From contig NZ_CP141643.1 of the NCBI RefSeq assembly GCF_038452275.1, forward strand, positions 62,001 through 126,000: 64,000 nt of DNA. The letters run 5' to 3'. The translations under genes and the position numbers were made by a program. Of this stretch, positions 51,317-59,615 are shown piece after piece. Each line of letters begins with the position of its first letter. Position 1 is the first letter of the stretch. A model generated the notes under the pieces. The model ran no database searches. It saw only the letters and a list, made by a program, of their open reading frames with translations, and was not told the origin of the DNA. The stretch is from Corynebacterium sp. BD556 (lineage in GTDB: Bacteria; Actinomycetota; Actinomycetes; Mycobacteriales; Mycobacteriaceae).

Positions 51317-54300
51317 TTACTGCTCCAGGCTGTCGGTGTCGGCGGCGTCGTGCGTATCAGCCCAGGACGGCTCGTGGTCCGACTGTGGGGTGGAGTTGGG
51401 TTGCTGGCTAAGTTGTTGGCGGATACGTGCGGCAGCGGATTCAGCAGTGGCCGGGGTGAAGATTGGATCACCTTGGGTATCCGTGTCACGGTGGCGTTGC
51501 TCGTCGGCGCGCGCCTGGGTGTGTACCTGCCGGTATGCTTCCCGCAGTTCCTCAACGTCGTGGCGAGCACTATCCCACACCGTGGTGGCCTGGTCGCGGT
51601 AGTCGGCAAACGCTTCGACGCGGCGTTGGTCGTCTGCCTTATGACGAAGCCGTGCTAGCCCGGTGCGGTTGCTTGCGGTGCGCACTGCGTCGTTGTAGCG
51701 GCGGGTAGCTTCATGGGCTGCGTATTCGGCTGCCTGAGCCCGCTTCGTCGCCTCTTCTAGCGCTGCCTTAAGGGCCTCTAGGCGCGCGGTGTAGTCTTCT
51801 GCACCCTCTACTGCGTCGGGGGCCTGTTCGACGTTGTACAGGGCTGCTGTGGCAGCGGTATCAGCAGGAGCTGGGGTGCTGTCGGTCAGCTGGTGGTAGA
51901 CCTCGCGTAGCCATGTATCAAGTTCGACGTCACCGCCCCGGGTGGCAGGCGGGGGTGGGGCAATCGCAGGGCGTGGGTTGTGGGTGTGTTCAGTGATCTG
52001 GTTGCGAAGCCGCCACGCGATGACAGCCCCGGCCTCGTCGACGCGGCCGAGATTGAAGGTGGCCGTGGCCATGAAATCGCGGGGATCGTATCCAGCGTCG
52101 AGCACCTCGCGCCATGCGACCCGCACTTTCATCCGACCTTCCTCTGTCAGCGTGGCAACGGCATCAGCGTCGAGACGGTCCCACCAGGCGTCGAGGTGGC
52201 GCTCAATGAAGTCGCTGGTGGCCGCGTCAACGCCGTAGCGGTAGAGCTTGGCGAGGCGTTCCTTACTGTCTGCGTAGGCTTGGGCTTCCTCGCGGATGTC
52301 AGTCGCAGAGCGCTGGCGGTTATCGCGCGCGATAGCGCGCACCAGCACGTCCCTGTCCGTCATGCCAGGAGAGTTTCCGGCGGAGTGCTCATGGCCGTAC
52401 TCCTCGAACTCGTCCAGGGTGTCGTCCGTGACCGCGTAGACACGGTTCTCATGCCGGCCACGGGTCAGCCCGACGTAGAGGGCGCTGCGGCTCGTGGCAG
52501 AGTCAACGACCAGGTGGGTGGTGTCCACCGTCGCGCCTTGCGAGCGGTGCACCGTCGCCGCATACCCAAGGTGGGTGTGGGCGCGCACGTAGTCTGCGGG
52601 CAGGTGGTAGACCTCTCCGGTGGCGAGATCTCCGGCGACGATACCGCCGTCGTCGGTAAGGTCAATGACGCGGAAAAGCTGGCCGTTGATCACCTTCCGC
52701 CCGGCCTGATTCGGCCTGTCCGGGTTGTCGAGGCGCTGGTTGTGCCGGGCGATGATCACATCTCCCAGGCCCGCCACGTCACCCTGGGACAGTGCGACCT
52801 CGCGGGAGGTATCCACGTCTCCGGTGTCGATGTGGTGGGCACGGATCATCTCGTTAAGCACGGCCACATCAGCGTTGGTCGACGCCACCACGAGAGACGA
52901 CCGGCCCTTCGCGGTGTCGGCCAGATAGGCCTCGGCGGCGTCGGCGAGCATCGCCTCGCGTGTGCCGCCGGTGACCCAACCACGGGCAAAGTAGAACTCG
53001 GCGGCGGCAGTATCACCGCGACGAACAGCAAGCGACGCGTCGGCTTGTTCGGTGTCGTTGCCGTGGGAAAAACGCATCACGTCGGTCAGCTCGGCGGCGT
53101 TGTTGTAGCGACACATCGTCGCATACAGCCCGCCGGTTCCCACCGCGTCGAGCTGGTGCGGATCCCCCACAAACCGCACGATCGCCCCGGCCGCGTCGGC
53201 AATTTCGACCAGGGCGGCGAGGTTGTCTGTAGTCGCCATGCCGGACTCGTCGACGAGTAGCATGTCGCCCTTGTTGATCTGAATCGGCAGTGCAGACAGG
53301 TCACCGGCGGGCTTATTCGGGTTGCGCCCGCGCCAGGTAAACGTCAGCGAGTCGATGGTGTTTGCCTCGATGCCGAGCTCCTCGGAAAGCACAGAGGCGG
53401 CCGCCGCCGACGGGGCACACCCGATGACGTTGTGGCCTTGTTCTTCCCACACGCGCGAGACAATCTGCATGGATGTTGTCTTGCCAGTGCCCGCCGGGCC
53501 GACACCACAAGCAGCCACCGTGCCGGACAAAAGCAGGTGCCGCGCGAGCTCAACCTGGCCGGCGTTCAGCGAGAAACCGTTGTCGGTTTCAAACGCAGCG
53601 ACCGCCTTATCGATCGCCGCGGACTCGGCGAACACGGGCACAGGTTCAACAACAGCGGCGAGAACTTTATCCTCCTGGGCAAGGATCTCCGGCGTGGTGT
53701 ACTTACGGTAGTCAAGGTGGCGGTCGACAGCTTCCCCGTTGTCGTTGCGCAGTTTCTCGGGAAGATTTTCCGCACCCCGGGGCGTGATCTCGATCAAGTG
53801 CGAGCTAACAATACGCTCAGAAAGCTCAGCGATAGCGCGCTGAGTTTGCTCCCCGCCGGCGAAGCGAAACGCCTTGAGATAGCTCGCAACCGCAGCGGTG
53901 ACGTGGTGATCGGCGAAGTAGGAACGCTTGCGGATCATCCGATCAACCACCCCGCGCGCATGGGCGTCCAGGGTGTCATCGTCGATTTCTCCCTGGGTGA
54001 AAAACTCCGGGCGGGCATCGTTGTGCGCCCCGCCGATAACGGCGTGCACCGAGGCTAAAAGCTCGGTACCACCCTCCATCTGCTCCACGCCAGCGCGCCA
54101 GGATGCGCGGAGATCCGCGAGAGATTCGGCGGGTTTTTTCGCGTCCCTCGTGTCCAAAATCGCCGACTGCCACAGCCGCTTTTGCGTCCGCTTATCCGGC
54201 TGGTGGCCGTGCGCAGCAACGTAGTCGCTCACCAAAGTGTCGTAGACAGGACGCGCCATCGCTCGGCGCTTGGAGAAGGCATCAATCAATTCCTGCGGCA

Positions 54301-55288
54301 CACCAGCGACTTCCCACACCGGTTCCTTACCCTGCCCGCGAGAGCTAGCCTCGAACGCTAGGCCCATTTTCCGGGCCAGAATCTCCTGGACGATCGCGTC
54401 GTACCGCGCCGATAGGGTCTGGTGGTTTTTGAACATCGCACGGGAATCAAGGGTGCGCCACTTACCGTCGGGGCCCTGGACTTTATTGGATACAAGGACG
54501 TGGGAATGCAGGTCTGGATCACCAGCACGAGTGTCGAAGTGCGTGAACTCACTAGCGATAATTCCACCGGTTTTTACCTGCGCCAGCCCGCCCGCACCCA
54601 TGCGTGTACGCACAGTGTTGTCTTCTGCCCACGCCAAAACTTCGGCCACGGCCTCATGGTGACACGCCGCAATCTTGCTTGCGGTGTCCTCATCGGCCAG
54701 GGCCCAGAGCACGGAAATGCTTTTGGCGGGGGAGAAGGTGAGGTCAAATCCTGCGACAGCTTGCTTGACTTGATCGCGTTGCCTATTAACCCAATCAATA
54801 ACGTCTTTATCCGGGGCGTCCACCCAACCTGTGGCCTCCACGTAGTGTGGCCTGCCGATCGAGAGTGCCAACTCAGTGCGCTCATCTTCCGTCAGCAACC
54901 GTCCGTTTTCATTCACGAGAGCGCGCTCGGCGTCGCGTAGTTCGTTGAGGACGGGAATGTCGTTGGTGTAGATCGGGAACTTGCCACCCAACTTGCATTC
55001 CTCCAACGTCTTGCCCGCTTGGAGCATGGCGTGCGTGTCGGGGTGGTACCCCAGACCATAGAGAGCTTCCATCTGCTCGGCCTCGATCTCCACACCCACG
55101 GCAGCAGATTCGGAGCGAAGTGAGGCCAGCCCGCGCCCGATCCAACGGCCTGGGGGAGTGCCCTTTGCTTGGTAGTAGTTAGCGAGCTTTCCTTCCTCAA
55201 CCATCGGGTCGTGGGAGTCGTTGGTCGCCACAGAGCGCAGCAGGTACTGGTACCCGCTGCCCGCGTGAACGGCGCGAAACGACATCAT
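51317..55288 (-). CDS. MobF-family relaxase/helicase (TrwC/TraA-like)
   Basis: A 1323-residue conjugative relaxase that nicks oriT and unwinds the transferred strand. The N-terminal TrwC domain has Tyr13/Tyr15 near the start, FDLTFSPAKSISVLWAL, and the metal-binding His triad H250, H261 and H263 in FTHFDTRAGDPDLHSH. A RecD-like helicase follows with Walker A GPAGTGKTTS near residue 600, LLVDESGMA and a C-terminal VHRSQGATVDTTHLV motif. The last 250 residues are helical and acidic. It starts at ATG 55288 (or 55285) and is divergent from a small accessory gene. Confidence 0.94.
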   Translation of the reverse strand: MMSFRAVHAGSGYQYLLRSVATNDSHDPMVEEGKLANYYQAKGTPPGRWIGRGLASLRSESAAVGVEIEAEQMEALYGLGYHPDTHAMLQAGKTLEECKLGGKFPIYTNDIPVLNELRDAERALVNENGRLLTEDERTELALSIGRPHYVEATGWVDAPDKDVIDWVNRQRDQVKQAVAGFDLTFSPAKSISVLWALADEDTASKIAACHHEAVAEVLAWAEDNTVRTRMGAGGLAQVKTGGIIASEFTHFDTRAGDPDLHSHVLVSNKVQGPDGKWRTLDSRAMFKNHQTLSARYDAIVQEILARKMGLAFEASSRGQGKEPVWEVAGVPQELIDAFSKRRAMARPVYDTLVSDYVAAHGHQPDKRTQKRLWQSAILDTRDAKKPAESLADLRASWRAGVEQMEGGTELLASVHAVIGGAHNDARPEFFTQGEIDDDTLDAHARGVVDRMIRKRSYFADHHVTAAVASYLKAFRFAGGEQTQRAIAELSERIVSSHLIEITPRGAENLPEKLRNDNGEAVDRHLDYRKYTTPEILAQEDKVLAAVVEPVPVFAESAAIDKAVAAFETDNGFSLNAGQVELARHLLLSGTVAACGVGPAGTGKTTSMQIVSRVWEEQGHNVIGCAPSAAAASVLSEELGIEANTIDSLTFTWRGRNPNKPAGDLSALPIQINKGDMLLVDESGMATTDNLAALVEIADAAGAIVRFVGDPHQLDAVGTGGLYATMCRYNNAAELTDVMRFSHGNDTEQADASLAVRRGDTAAAEFYFARGWVTGGTREAMLADAAEAYLADTAKGRSSLVVASTNADVAVLNEMIRAHHIDTGDVDTSREVALSQGDVAGLGDVIIARHNQRLDNPDRPNQAGRKVINGQLFRVIDLTDDGGIVAGDLATGEVYHLPADYVRAHTHLGYAATVHRSQGATVDTTHLVVDSATSRSALYVGLTRGRHENRVYAVTDDTLDEFEEYGHEHSAGNSPGMTDRDVLVRAIARDNRQRSATDIREEAQAYADSKERLAKLYRYGVDAATSDFIERHLDAWWDRLDADAVATLTEEGRMKVRVAWREVLDAGYDPRDFMATATFNLGRVDEAGAVIAWRLRNQITEHTHNPRPAIAPPPPATRGGDVELDTWLREVYHQLTDSTPAPADTAATAALYNVEQAPDAVEGAEDYTARLEALKAALEEATKRAQAAEYAAHEATRRYNDAVRTASNRTGLARLRHKADDQRRVEAFADYRDQATTVWDSARHDVEELREAYRQVHTQARADEQRHRDTDTQGDPIFTPATAESAAARIRQQLSQQPNSTPQSDHEPSWADTHDAADTDSLEQ

Positions 55289-55355
55289 GCTTCCGCAGTC
55301 TAGCCGATCGGCTCCCCATTCTCACTAAAAGTGCCTACTGTGTGTGTCGGTTTAG

Positions 55356-55387
55356 AGCCGTTAGGCGAGAAATCGGGCCTGGCGGCT
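55356..55387. other. Candidate oriT hairpin
   Basis: In the 128-bp gap between the relaxase start and the divergent accessory gene, arms AGCCGTTAGGC (55356-55366) and GCCTGGCGGCT (55377-55387) pair over 11 bases with two G-T-type mismatches and a 10-base loop. MobF oriT sites usually lie beside the relaxase gene and include such hairpins near nic. The nick site itself cannot be located by eye. Confidence 0.5.
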
Positions 55388-55416
55388 AAGACAGGACAGG
55401 CGATAGTTTGATGGGC

Positions 55417-55767
55417 ATGAGTACGAGAACAAGCAAGAAGCAACAGGCACGAGAACTAGCGATGCAGGCACTGGCAGAAAAACTGGCTAAGCAAGAAAAG
55501 GTGAAAGCTGCCACGCAGCAAGCCTTCCTCGCTCAGGCCGAATTCGACGGCGTCCGCCAGCGCTTCGCCTCCGCCCTCCAGGAGCTAGAGCAACTAGGAG
55601 AGCCACAGACATGGATGCGCGAATCCTTTGGTCTGACAGCATCGGAACTGCGCTCCCTGCTTGCCCTCAACGTCGACGCTGGCGACGAGGAACAAGACAG
55701 CGAACCCGCCACCGAAGAAGCGGAGGAGAACACCGGCGAACACGACAGCGGCGACTACCACCAGTGA
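55417..55767 (+). CDS. Small helical accessory protein beside the relaxase
   Basis: About 116 residues, starting MSTRTSKKQQARELAMQALAEKL. The first half is a long Lys/Gln/Ala-rich helix, the second half acidic (DEEQDSEPATEEAEE). Size, charge and position divergent from the relaxase fit a relaxosome accessory (MobC-like) protein, but no family motif is visible. TAGTTT (55404-55409) ends 7 bases before ATG 55417, suggesting leaderless mRNA; ATG 55411 is an alternative. Its stop overlaps the GTG of the HNH gene. Confidence 0.55.
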   Translation: MSTRTSKKQQARELAMQALAEKLAKQEKVKAATQQAFLAQAEFDGVRQRFASALQELEQLGEPQTWMRESFGLTASELRSLLALNVDAGDEEQDSEPATEEAEENTGEHDSGDYHQ

Positions 55768-56339
55768 GTACGCCGCAGCCGTGGGACGTAGCACTTCCTG
55801 GGATGCCTACCCCACCCGATAAGCAACCGCACGCGCGGCGCGGGCGCGAGGTCGCCTCCAACCCGGACCTACTGCCCACGGCGAGCGACATCGCGCGGTT
55901 CAACCGGAAGATTGTTTACTCGCCGCACTGTTGGTTTTGGACCGGGGCCATCTCCACTCCCGACGGGTACGGACGATTCACCTTCCAACGGGACAACCAG
56001 CAACGCACCATGCTTGCTCATCGCTTCGCACTCCTTGCCGCAGGTATCGACCTGGCGGAGGGTGGTGTAGCGGAACATGCGTGCAACGAACCGCTGTGCG
56101 TGAAAGTCTCAGCCGATCATGTTCACCGCTCAACGCAGTCAACGAACCTGCGTTACGCCGTTGGGCGCGGCCGTCACGACGGCAGCCGCCTGGTCGTTCA
56201 ATCCCATAACCGGGCCGCGCGATCACTCAGGATTAGAAGCGCACTGACCTCAGGATGGAACGAGGAGGCATACCGTGCTGCTGTCAACGGGACGGAAGAA
56301 GAGCAACTTTCTCTGTTCTCCCGTAGCCCCGAGGATTAA
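55764..56339 (+). CDS. HNH-type endonuclease-like protein
   Basis: A 191-residue protein. The segment CWFWTGAISTPDGYGRFTF followed by AHRFALLAAG, AEHACNEPLCVKVSADHVHRSTQSTN matches the HNH nucleases found on actinophages and plasmids (Cys/His zinc pair plus catalytic His before the Asn-rich end). The GTG at 55764 overlaps the stop of the upstream gene (GTGA), giving translational coupling. It may be a homing-type or element-maintenance nuclease. Confidence 0.75.
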   Translation: MSTPQPWDVALPGMPTPPDKQPHARRGREVASNPDLLPTASDIARFNRKIVYSPHCWFWTGAISTPDGYGRFTFQRDNQQRTMLAHRFALLAAGIDLAEGGVAEHACNEPLCVKVSADHVHRSTQSTNLRYAVGRGRHDGSRLVVQSHNRAARSLRIRSALTSGWNEEAYRAAVNGTEEEQLSLFSRSPED

Positions 56340-56361
56340 ACTGCGCTATCCTCCCACCTAG

Positions 56362-56394
56362 GGACACCCCTGCTCCCCCGAGCAGACGGTGTCC
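56362..56394. terminator. Hairpin after the HNH gene
   Basis: Nested stems GGACACC/GGTGTCC (56362-56368, 56388-56394) and TGCTC/GAGCA (56371-56375, 56380-56384). TT follows, and a second GC-rich stem ending ...GGCGGCG-TTTT (about 56402-56454) lies just after, so together they form a terminator region between the + strand genes and the next minus-strand operon. Confidence 0.6.
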
Positions 56395-56522
56395 TTAGAC
56401 GACGCCTCCCGGTTGTCCGCCGCTTCCCGAGCCGGAGCGGGGGCGGCGTTTTGATTCAGGGTTTAGCTTGTGTCAGGGATGTACTCGGTGGATGCGTCAG
56501 CGACTCTAGATCAGCGGCGCGC

Positions 56523-57170
56523 CTACATCTCCAGTCCGTGGTCTTGGCTGGAGATGTTCGTTGTGCTGGAGACGTCGCGCTGTGAGCTGCCGCGGGTATG
56601 GAGTTGAGCTTGAAGCCGTTCGAGTGGGGTCGATTCTTCCGGCGCAGTGTGCCGCGCTCGCGGGGACGCTCCAGCAGCGGCGTCGTAAGTGGCAGCGAAA
56701 CCAGCGAGGCGCTCAGTCGCGGCGCGCTGTTGCTTGCCGTGGTCGACGAGAATGCCGAAGAGTTGCTCTGTGGGCGCTTCTTGGGAGGCGAACTTCAGGG
56801 AATCTGCCACGGCGTCGAAACCTCTCCGGTAGGAGTTGACAAGGACTGCGTGGGCGTTATCTCGGAGGTTATGATGGGGTGTCTCTAGTACCGCGATATT
56901 GACGAGCAGGTGACTGACAACCTGTGGGTTGCCGATGCCAAGCTCGTCGTGGTTGTTCAGCAGGTGGGTGTTGACGCTGACGGCGTCGCGGCCGTGGCCA
57001 CGGGTGTGGTTGTCTTTGATCGCAGTGAAGACTTGTCCGTATAGCGGGTTGTAGAAGTCTTTCTCTCGGAGTGTGTCGAGGACGAATGCGACGGCGGGTT
57101 CATTTGGTGACCAGAGTAGTTCGTTGAGCACCTGGACCTCGGGGTCGGAGTTGAAGTCGGGGCGAGTCAT
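56523..57170 (-). CDS. Stand-alone DnaB N-terminal-domain-like protein
   Basis: A 215-residue protein. Residues 8-110 (DPEVQVLNELLWSPNEPAVA; VLDTLREKDFYNPLYGQVFTAI; VSVNTHLLNNHDELGIG) match the N-terminal helical collar domain of DnaB replicative helicases. No ATPase domain follows; the C-terminus is disordered-looking (Ser/Arg/Gln-rich). Such a fragment could bind host helicase or primase. The start at 57170 overlaps the upstream SSB-like gene by ATGA; a longer frame to 57353 lies inside that gene. Confidence 0.7.
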   Translation of the reverse strand: MTRPDFNSDPEVQVLNELLWSPNEPAVAFVLDTLREKDFYNPLYGQVFTAIKDNHTRGHGRDAVSVNTHLLNNHDELGIGNPQVVSHLLVNIAVLETPHHNLRDNAHAVLVNSYRRGFDAVADSLKFASQEAPTEQLFGILVDHGKQQRAATERLAGFAATYDAAAGASPRARHTAPEESTPLERLQAQLHTRGSSQRDVSSTTNISSQDHGLEM

Positions 57171-57463
57171 GATGCAATTGCGATGTCCGTCAGGGCCAAG
57201 CGTGCGGCCGTGTTTCCTGCCGCGTGATCTTGCGGTAGGGGCGATGTCCGCGTCAGCTCGCCGGTGGCGGTGACGATTGTGCCGTGCTGGCAGTCGGTGA
57301 CTATGCGCTGCGCGAGCGCGCCGTCTGCGTAAACCTGGGTGTCGAGTAGCCAATGAGGATTGTCGGGGTCCTTGGCGATGATCCGGATCGTCACTCGCGT
57401 TGGGTTTTCTGGGTCGTCGAGTGTTGGAGATCCGAAGATTCTGCCGTCAATGGTCGCTGTCAT
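57167..57463 (-). CDS. Single-stranded DNA-binding-like protein
   Basis: A 98-residue protein with an OB-fold pattern: MTATIDGRIFGSPTLDDPENPTRVTIRIIA, a hairpin region WLLDTQVYADGALAQRI and GTIVTATGEL. It matches SSB-type proteins found on plasmids. It lacks the acidic SSB C-terminal tip. Shares an ATGA overlap with the DnaB-N-like gene, so the two products are made together. The start is ATG 57463 (GTG 57466 adjacent). Confidence 0.68.
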   Translation of the reverse strand: MTATIDGRIFGSPTLDDPENPTRVTIRIIAKDPDNPHWLLDTQVYADGALAQRIVTDCQHGTIVTATGELTRTSPLPQDHAAGNTAARLALTDIAIAS

Positions 57464-57494
57464 CACGGTTTGTCTTTCGGTGCGGTTTGCGTGG

Positions 57495-57956
57495 CTAGTT
57501 CAACTGCTCGATGAAGTCGAGGGGTGGGCACTTCTGTCTCATCTCGTGGTAATGCTTCAAGGCTGCGTCTCTTTCCTCCCACGTCAAGTCCCTGTATTTC
57601 TGGTCAGAGAGAGGTTTCATCATTGCCTCGCCTTGACTGATCTCCCCGCTGTCGACTCGCTGCTGGTAGTCGCGACGCTCACGTTCACTGTCATGGAATT
57701 CGGTGCATGGGTCCACGCCGGTGGAAGCGATCTGCTCCTGCCGCCATGCTTCTTGTTCCTTTTCTGGACCGTCGTCGTAGTTGTAGGCGGCCATCTTGAT
57801 CATTCCCCAGAATGCGGCGAGTATCAGCATGGAGATGGCCAGGCCGATGATGGGGAAGATGCTGAAAATGATCCCGGCGACCAGGCCGTTGCTGCGGACG
57901 CGGGGGATGATGATGCCGATAGCTCCCAGTAGCAGAATGATGTTGAACAGACTCAT
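57495..57956 (-). CDS. Two-helix membrane protein
   Basis: A 153-residue protein: hydrophobic helices at about 2-18 (LFNIILLLGAIGIII) and 24-50 (LVAGIIFSIFPIIGLAISMLILAAFWGMI), then a 100-residue charged cytoplasmic part with two cysteines (VDPCTEFHD, QKCPPLDF). No family recognised. It overlaps the upstream resolvase by ATGA and is followed by the SSB-like gene, so all four minus-strand genes form one operon. Confidence 0.7.
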   Translation of the reverse strand: MSLFNIILLLGAIGIIIPRVRSNGLVAGIIFSIFPIIGLAISMLILAAFWGMIKMAAYNYDDGPEKEQEAWRQEQIASTGVDPCTEFHDSERERRDYQQRVDSGEISQGEAMMKPLSDQKYRDLTWEERDAALKHYHEMRQKCPPLDFIEQLN

Positions 57957-58522
57957 TGGTGCTCCTCGATGGTGCGGTAGATGGTGGCTCGGCTGACACG
58001 ATATTCGGTGGCGAGGACACTCTTGCTCTCTCCGGCGGCTGCGCGCGCTCGGATTTCGCTTGCTTGTTCGGGTGTTAGTGATCTCTTGCGGCCTTTGTAC
58101 TTGCCTTGTTTCTTTGCCAGGGCGATGCCTTCGGCTTGGCGTTCGCGGATGAGAGCGCGTTCGAATTCGGCGAAGCTGCCGAGGATGCCTAACAGTAGGT
58201 TTGCGCGGGCGTCGGTGTGGCCTGGAGCGAAGGTGAGGTTTTCCTTCAAGAACATCACCGTGGCACCCTTGGAGACGATGTCGTCAGTGATATTGCGAAG
58301 GTCGACCAGTGACCTGGCGAGTCGGTCGATGGAAGCGACTTTAAGCGTGTCACCGCCGCGTAAGTAGTCGAGGCAGGCGTCGAGACCAGGACGGGCAGCC
58401 CGGCTCTTAGCAGACTGTTTATCGACAAATTCTTTGTCCACGTCACCGATCGCTTCGCGTTGGCGCGCGAGGTTTTGCTCGATGGTGGAGACGCGGATGT
58501 AGGAGACCGTTTGTCCGGTCAC
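57953..58522 (-). CDS. Serine recombinase (resolvase/invertase family)
   Basis: A 189-residue small serine recombinase: catalytic Ser in YIRVSTIEQN, VASIDRLARSLVDL, the E helix (LGILGSFAEFERALIRERQAEG) and a C-terminal helix-turn-helix (LTPEQASEIRARAAAGESKSVL, SRATIYRTI). It may resolve multimers or invert DNA in the element. The GTG start has GGGAGG 10 bases upstream. First gene of the operon resolvase, membrane protein, SSB-like, DnaB-N-like. Its recombination sites would lie in 58523-58740. Confidence 0.92.
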   Translation of the reverse strand: MTGQTVSYIRVSTIEQNLARQREAIGDVDKEFVDKQSAKSRAARPGLDACLDYLRGGDTLKVASIDRLARSLVDLRNITDDIVSKGATVMFLKENLTFAPGHTDARANLLLGILGSFAEFERALIRERQAEGIALAKKQGKYKGRKRSLTPEQASEIRARAAAGESKSVLATEYRVSRATIYRTIEEHQ

Positions 58523-58740
58523 GGTTTTCTTTCCTCCCAGCGTTTCAAGAAGTCTTTGACTTCAATGAGAACTGTAGCAGAATGCGTTTTAGGGCTTCGT
58601 GAGACAGGGAAAACGCCAGCGGCTGATGTGTTCCTTTAGGGTTCACCCATGTAGAACGGGTAATGAGCTAAATGGATTAATAAATGTATTTGCGGTATGC
58701 GGAGTTGTATTCGGCGATGCGTTTGAGTAGTGTTGGATTT
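58523..58740. other. Divergent intergenic region, likely promoters and res sites
   Basis: 218 bases between the resolvase and the RHH-YfbU gene, clearly AT-richer than surrounding sequence. It should hold both promoters and, if the resolvase follows the Tn3 pattern, its crossover sites. I could not identify paired 12-bp resolvase half-sites by eye. Confidence 0.4.
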
Positions 58741-59502
58741 ATGAAAGTACTAACTATTCGCGTCCCAGATGATCTTCGAGCCCTCATTGCTGATGCAGCA
58801 GAAGCAAATGGGCAGTCCCAAAGTGACTACATGCGCCAAGCTATAGAGCTACACGTCAACCGGGTTGATCCGAAGTATGATCGCCAGCCCGCCGAAAAGA
58901 ACATCACCCTCACTTCCTATGAGCGGGCCAGTCTGGCTCTCCAGCATCAGACTCTGCTGGCCGCCCAGGGGGATCTTCCCAAAGAGTCCTATGACTCGAC
59001 TTGGCATGAACGGGCTATTGAAGTATTGGAACGTGGTTATGAGGGGGAATACCCCCGACTGTTTCCCCGTCAGACTGAAGCTCTCAGTTTGTATGACTGC
59101 GAGTTGGTCTGGGACATCCTAGACATGTTTAGGGTGATCCACTTCAGTGTTGAAGCGCTCGGCGAAAATGGGTGGGATGCTATTGGCGTCGAGAACGCCG
59201 AATGGTTCGGAAAGTTCAAGGGCTTCGATTACCAACATGAACGCGAAAGCCAGATGGCTGGCTACACGGAATACTTAGTTAAGAGCGGCCGGTGGACTGA
59301 GCAAGAAGAACTCGCAAAAGAAGGAATGAACTCCCACACGCAGATGCTTCCGACCTATCAGTCCATGCTCGGAGCCTTCAAACCGGTATGGCGCGAAGCG
59401 CTACGCGGAGGTGGGCGCTCCCACCTTAGTGCTCAAGATCTGCAAAGAATTTTGCTAGCCGCCCCCGGTGCACGGCGTGATGAAACCTGTAGCCGATCTT
59501 GA
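58741..59502 (+). CDS. RHH-YfbU fusion protein
   Basis: A 253-residue protein in two parts. Residues 1-42 (MKVLTIRVPDDLRALIADAA...QSQSDYMRQAIELHV) form a ribbon-helix-helix DNA-binding domain. From about 55 to 240 it matches the YfbU family (ERASLALQHQTLLAAQGDLP; LYDCELVWDILDMFRVIHFS; FKGFDYQHERESQM; HLSAQDLQRIL). E. coli YfbU has been linked to MazF-induced cell death, but its biochemistry is unknown. The start at 58741 removes a longer frame without family resemblance. Lower G+C than the core genome suggests recent acquisition. Confidence 0.85.
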   Translation: MKVLTIRVPDDLRALIADAAEANGQSQSDYMRQAIELHVNRVDPKYDRQPAEKNITLTSYERASLALQHQTLLAAQGDLPKESYDSTWHERAIEVLERGYEGEYPRLFPRQTEALSLYDCELVWDILDMFRVIHFSVEALGENGWDAIGVENAEWFGKFKGFDYQHERESQMAGYTEYLVKSGRWTEQEELAKEGMNSHTQMLPTYQSMLGAFKPVWREALRGGGRSHLSAQDLQRILLAAPGARRDETCSRS

Positions 59503-59563
59503 GGCACACAGGCATTTCATTGCCCGGAAAAATCAATAACCCCGGCGATTTACGCCTACTTTC

Positions 59564-59585
59564 GTAGTGCAGGGATCGTTTCGGG
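59564..59585 (+). repeat. 22-nt direct repeat, left copy
   Basis: GTAGTGCAGGGA plus 4 variable bases plus TTCGGG. The second copy (60299-60320) matches at 19 of 22 positions. The pair brackets the HEPN-like gene on both sides, at similar distances from its start and stop. Could be recombination scars or shared regulatory sites. Confidence 0.75.
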
Positions 59586-59615
59586 GCTTTCGAGGTAAAG
59601 AGTAACACAACCGCA

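Noticed and set aside
51980..53260. 426-codon open frame on the plus strand
   Set aside because: Fully antisense to the relaxase/helicase, whose motifs are clear; no family features.
57953..58522. Serine recombinase as the element integrase
   Set aside because: It is the short resolvase type without the long C-terminal domain of large serine integrases, and a tRNA target points to a tyrosine integrase.
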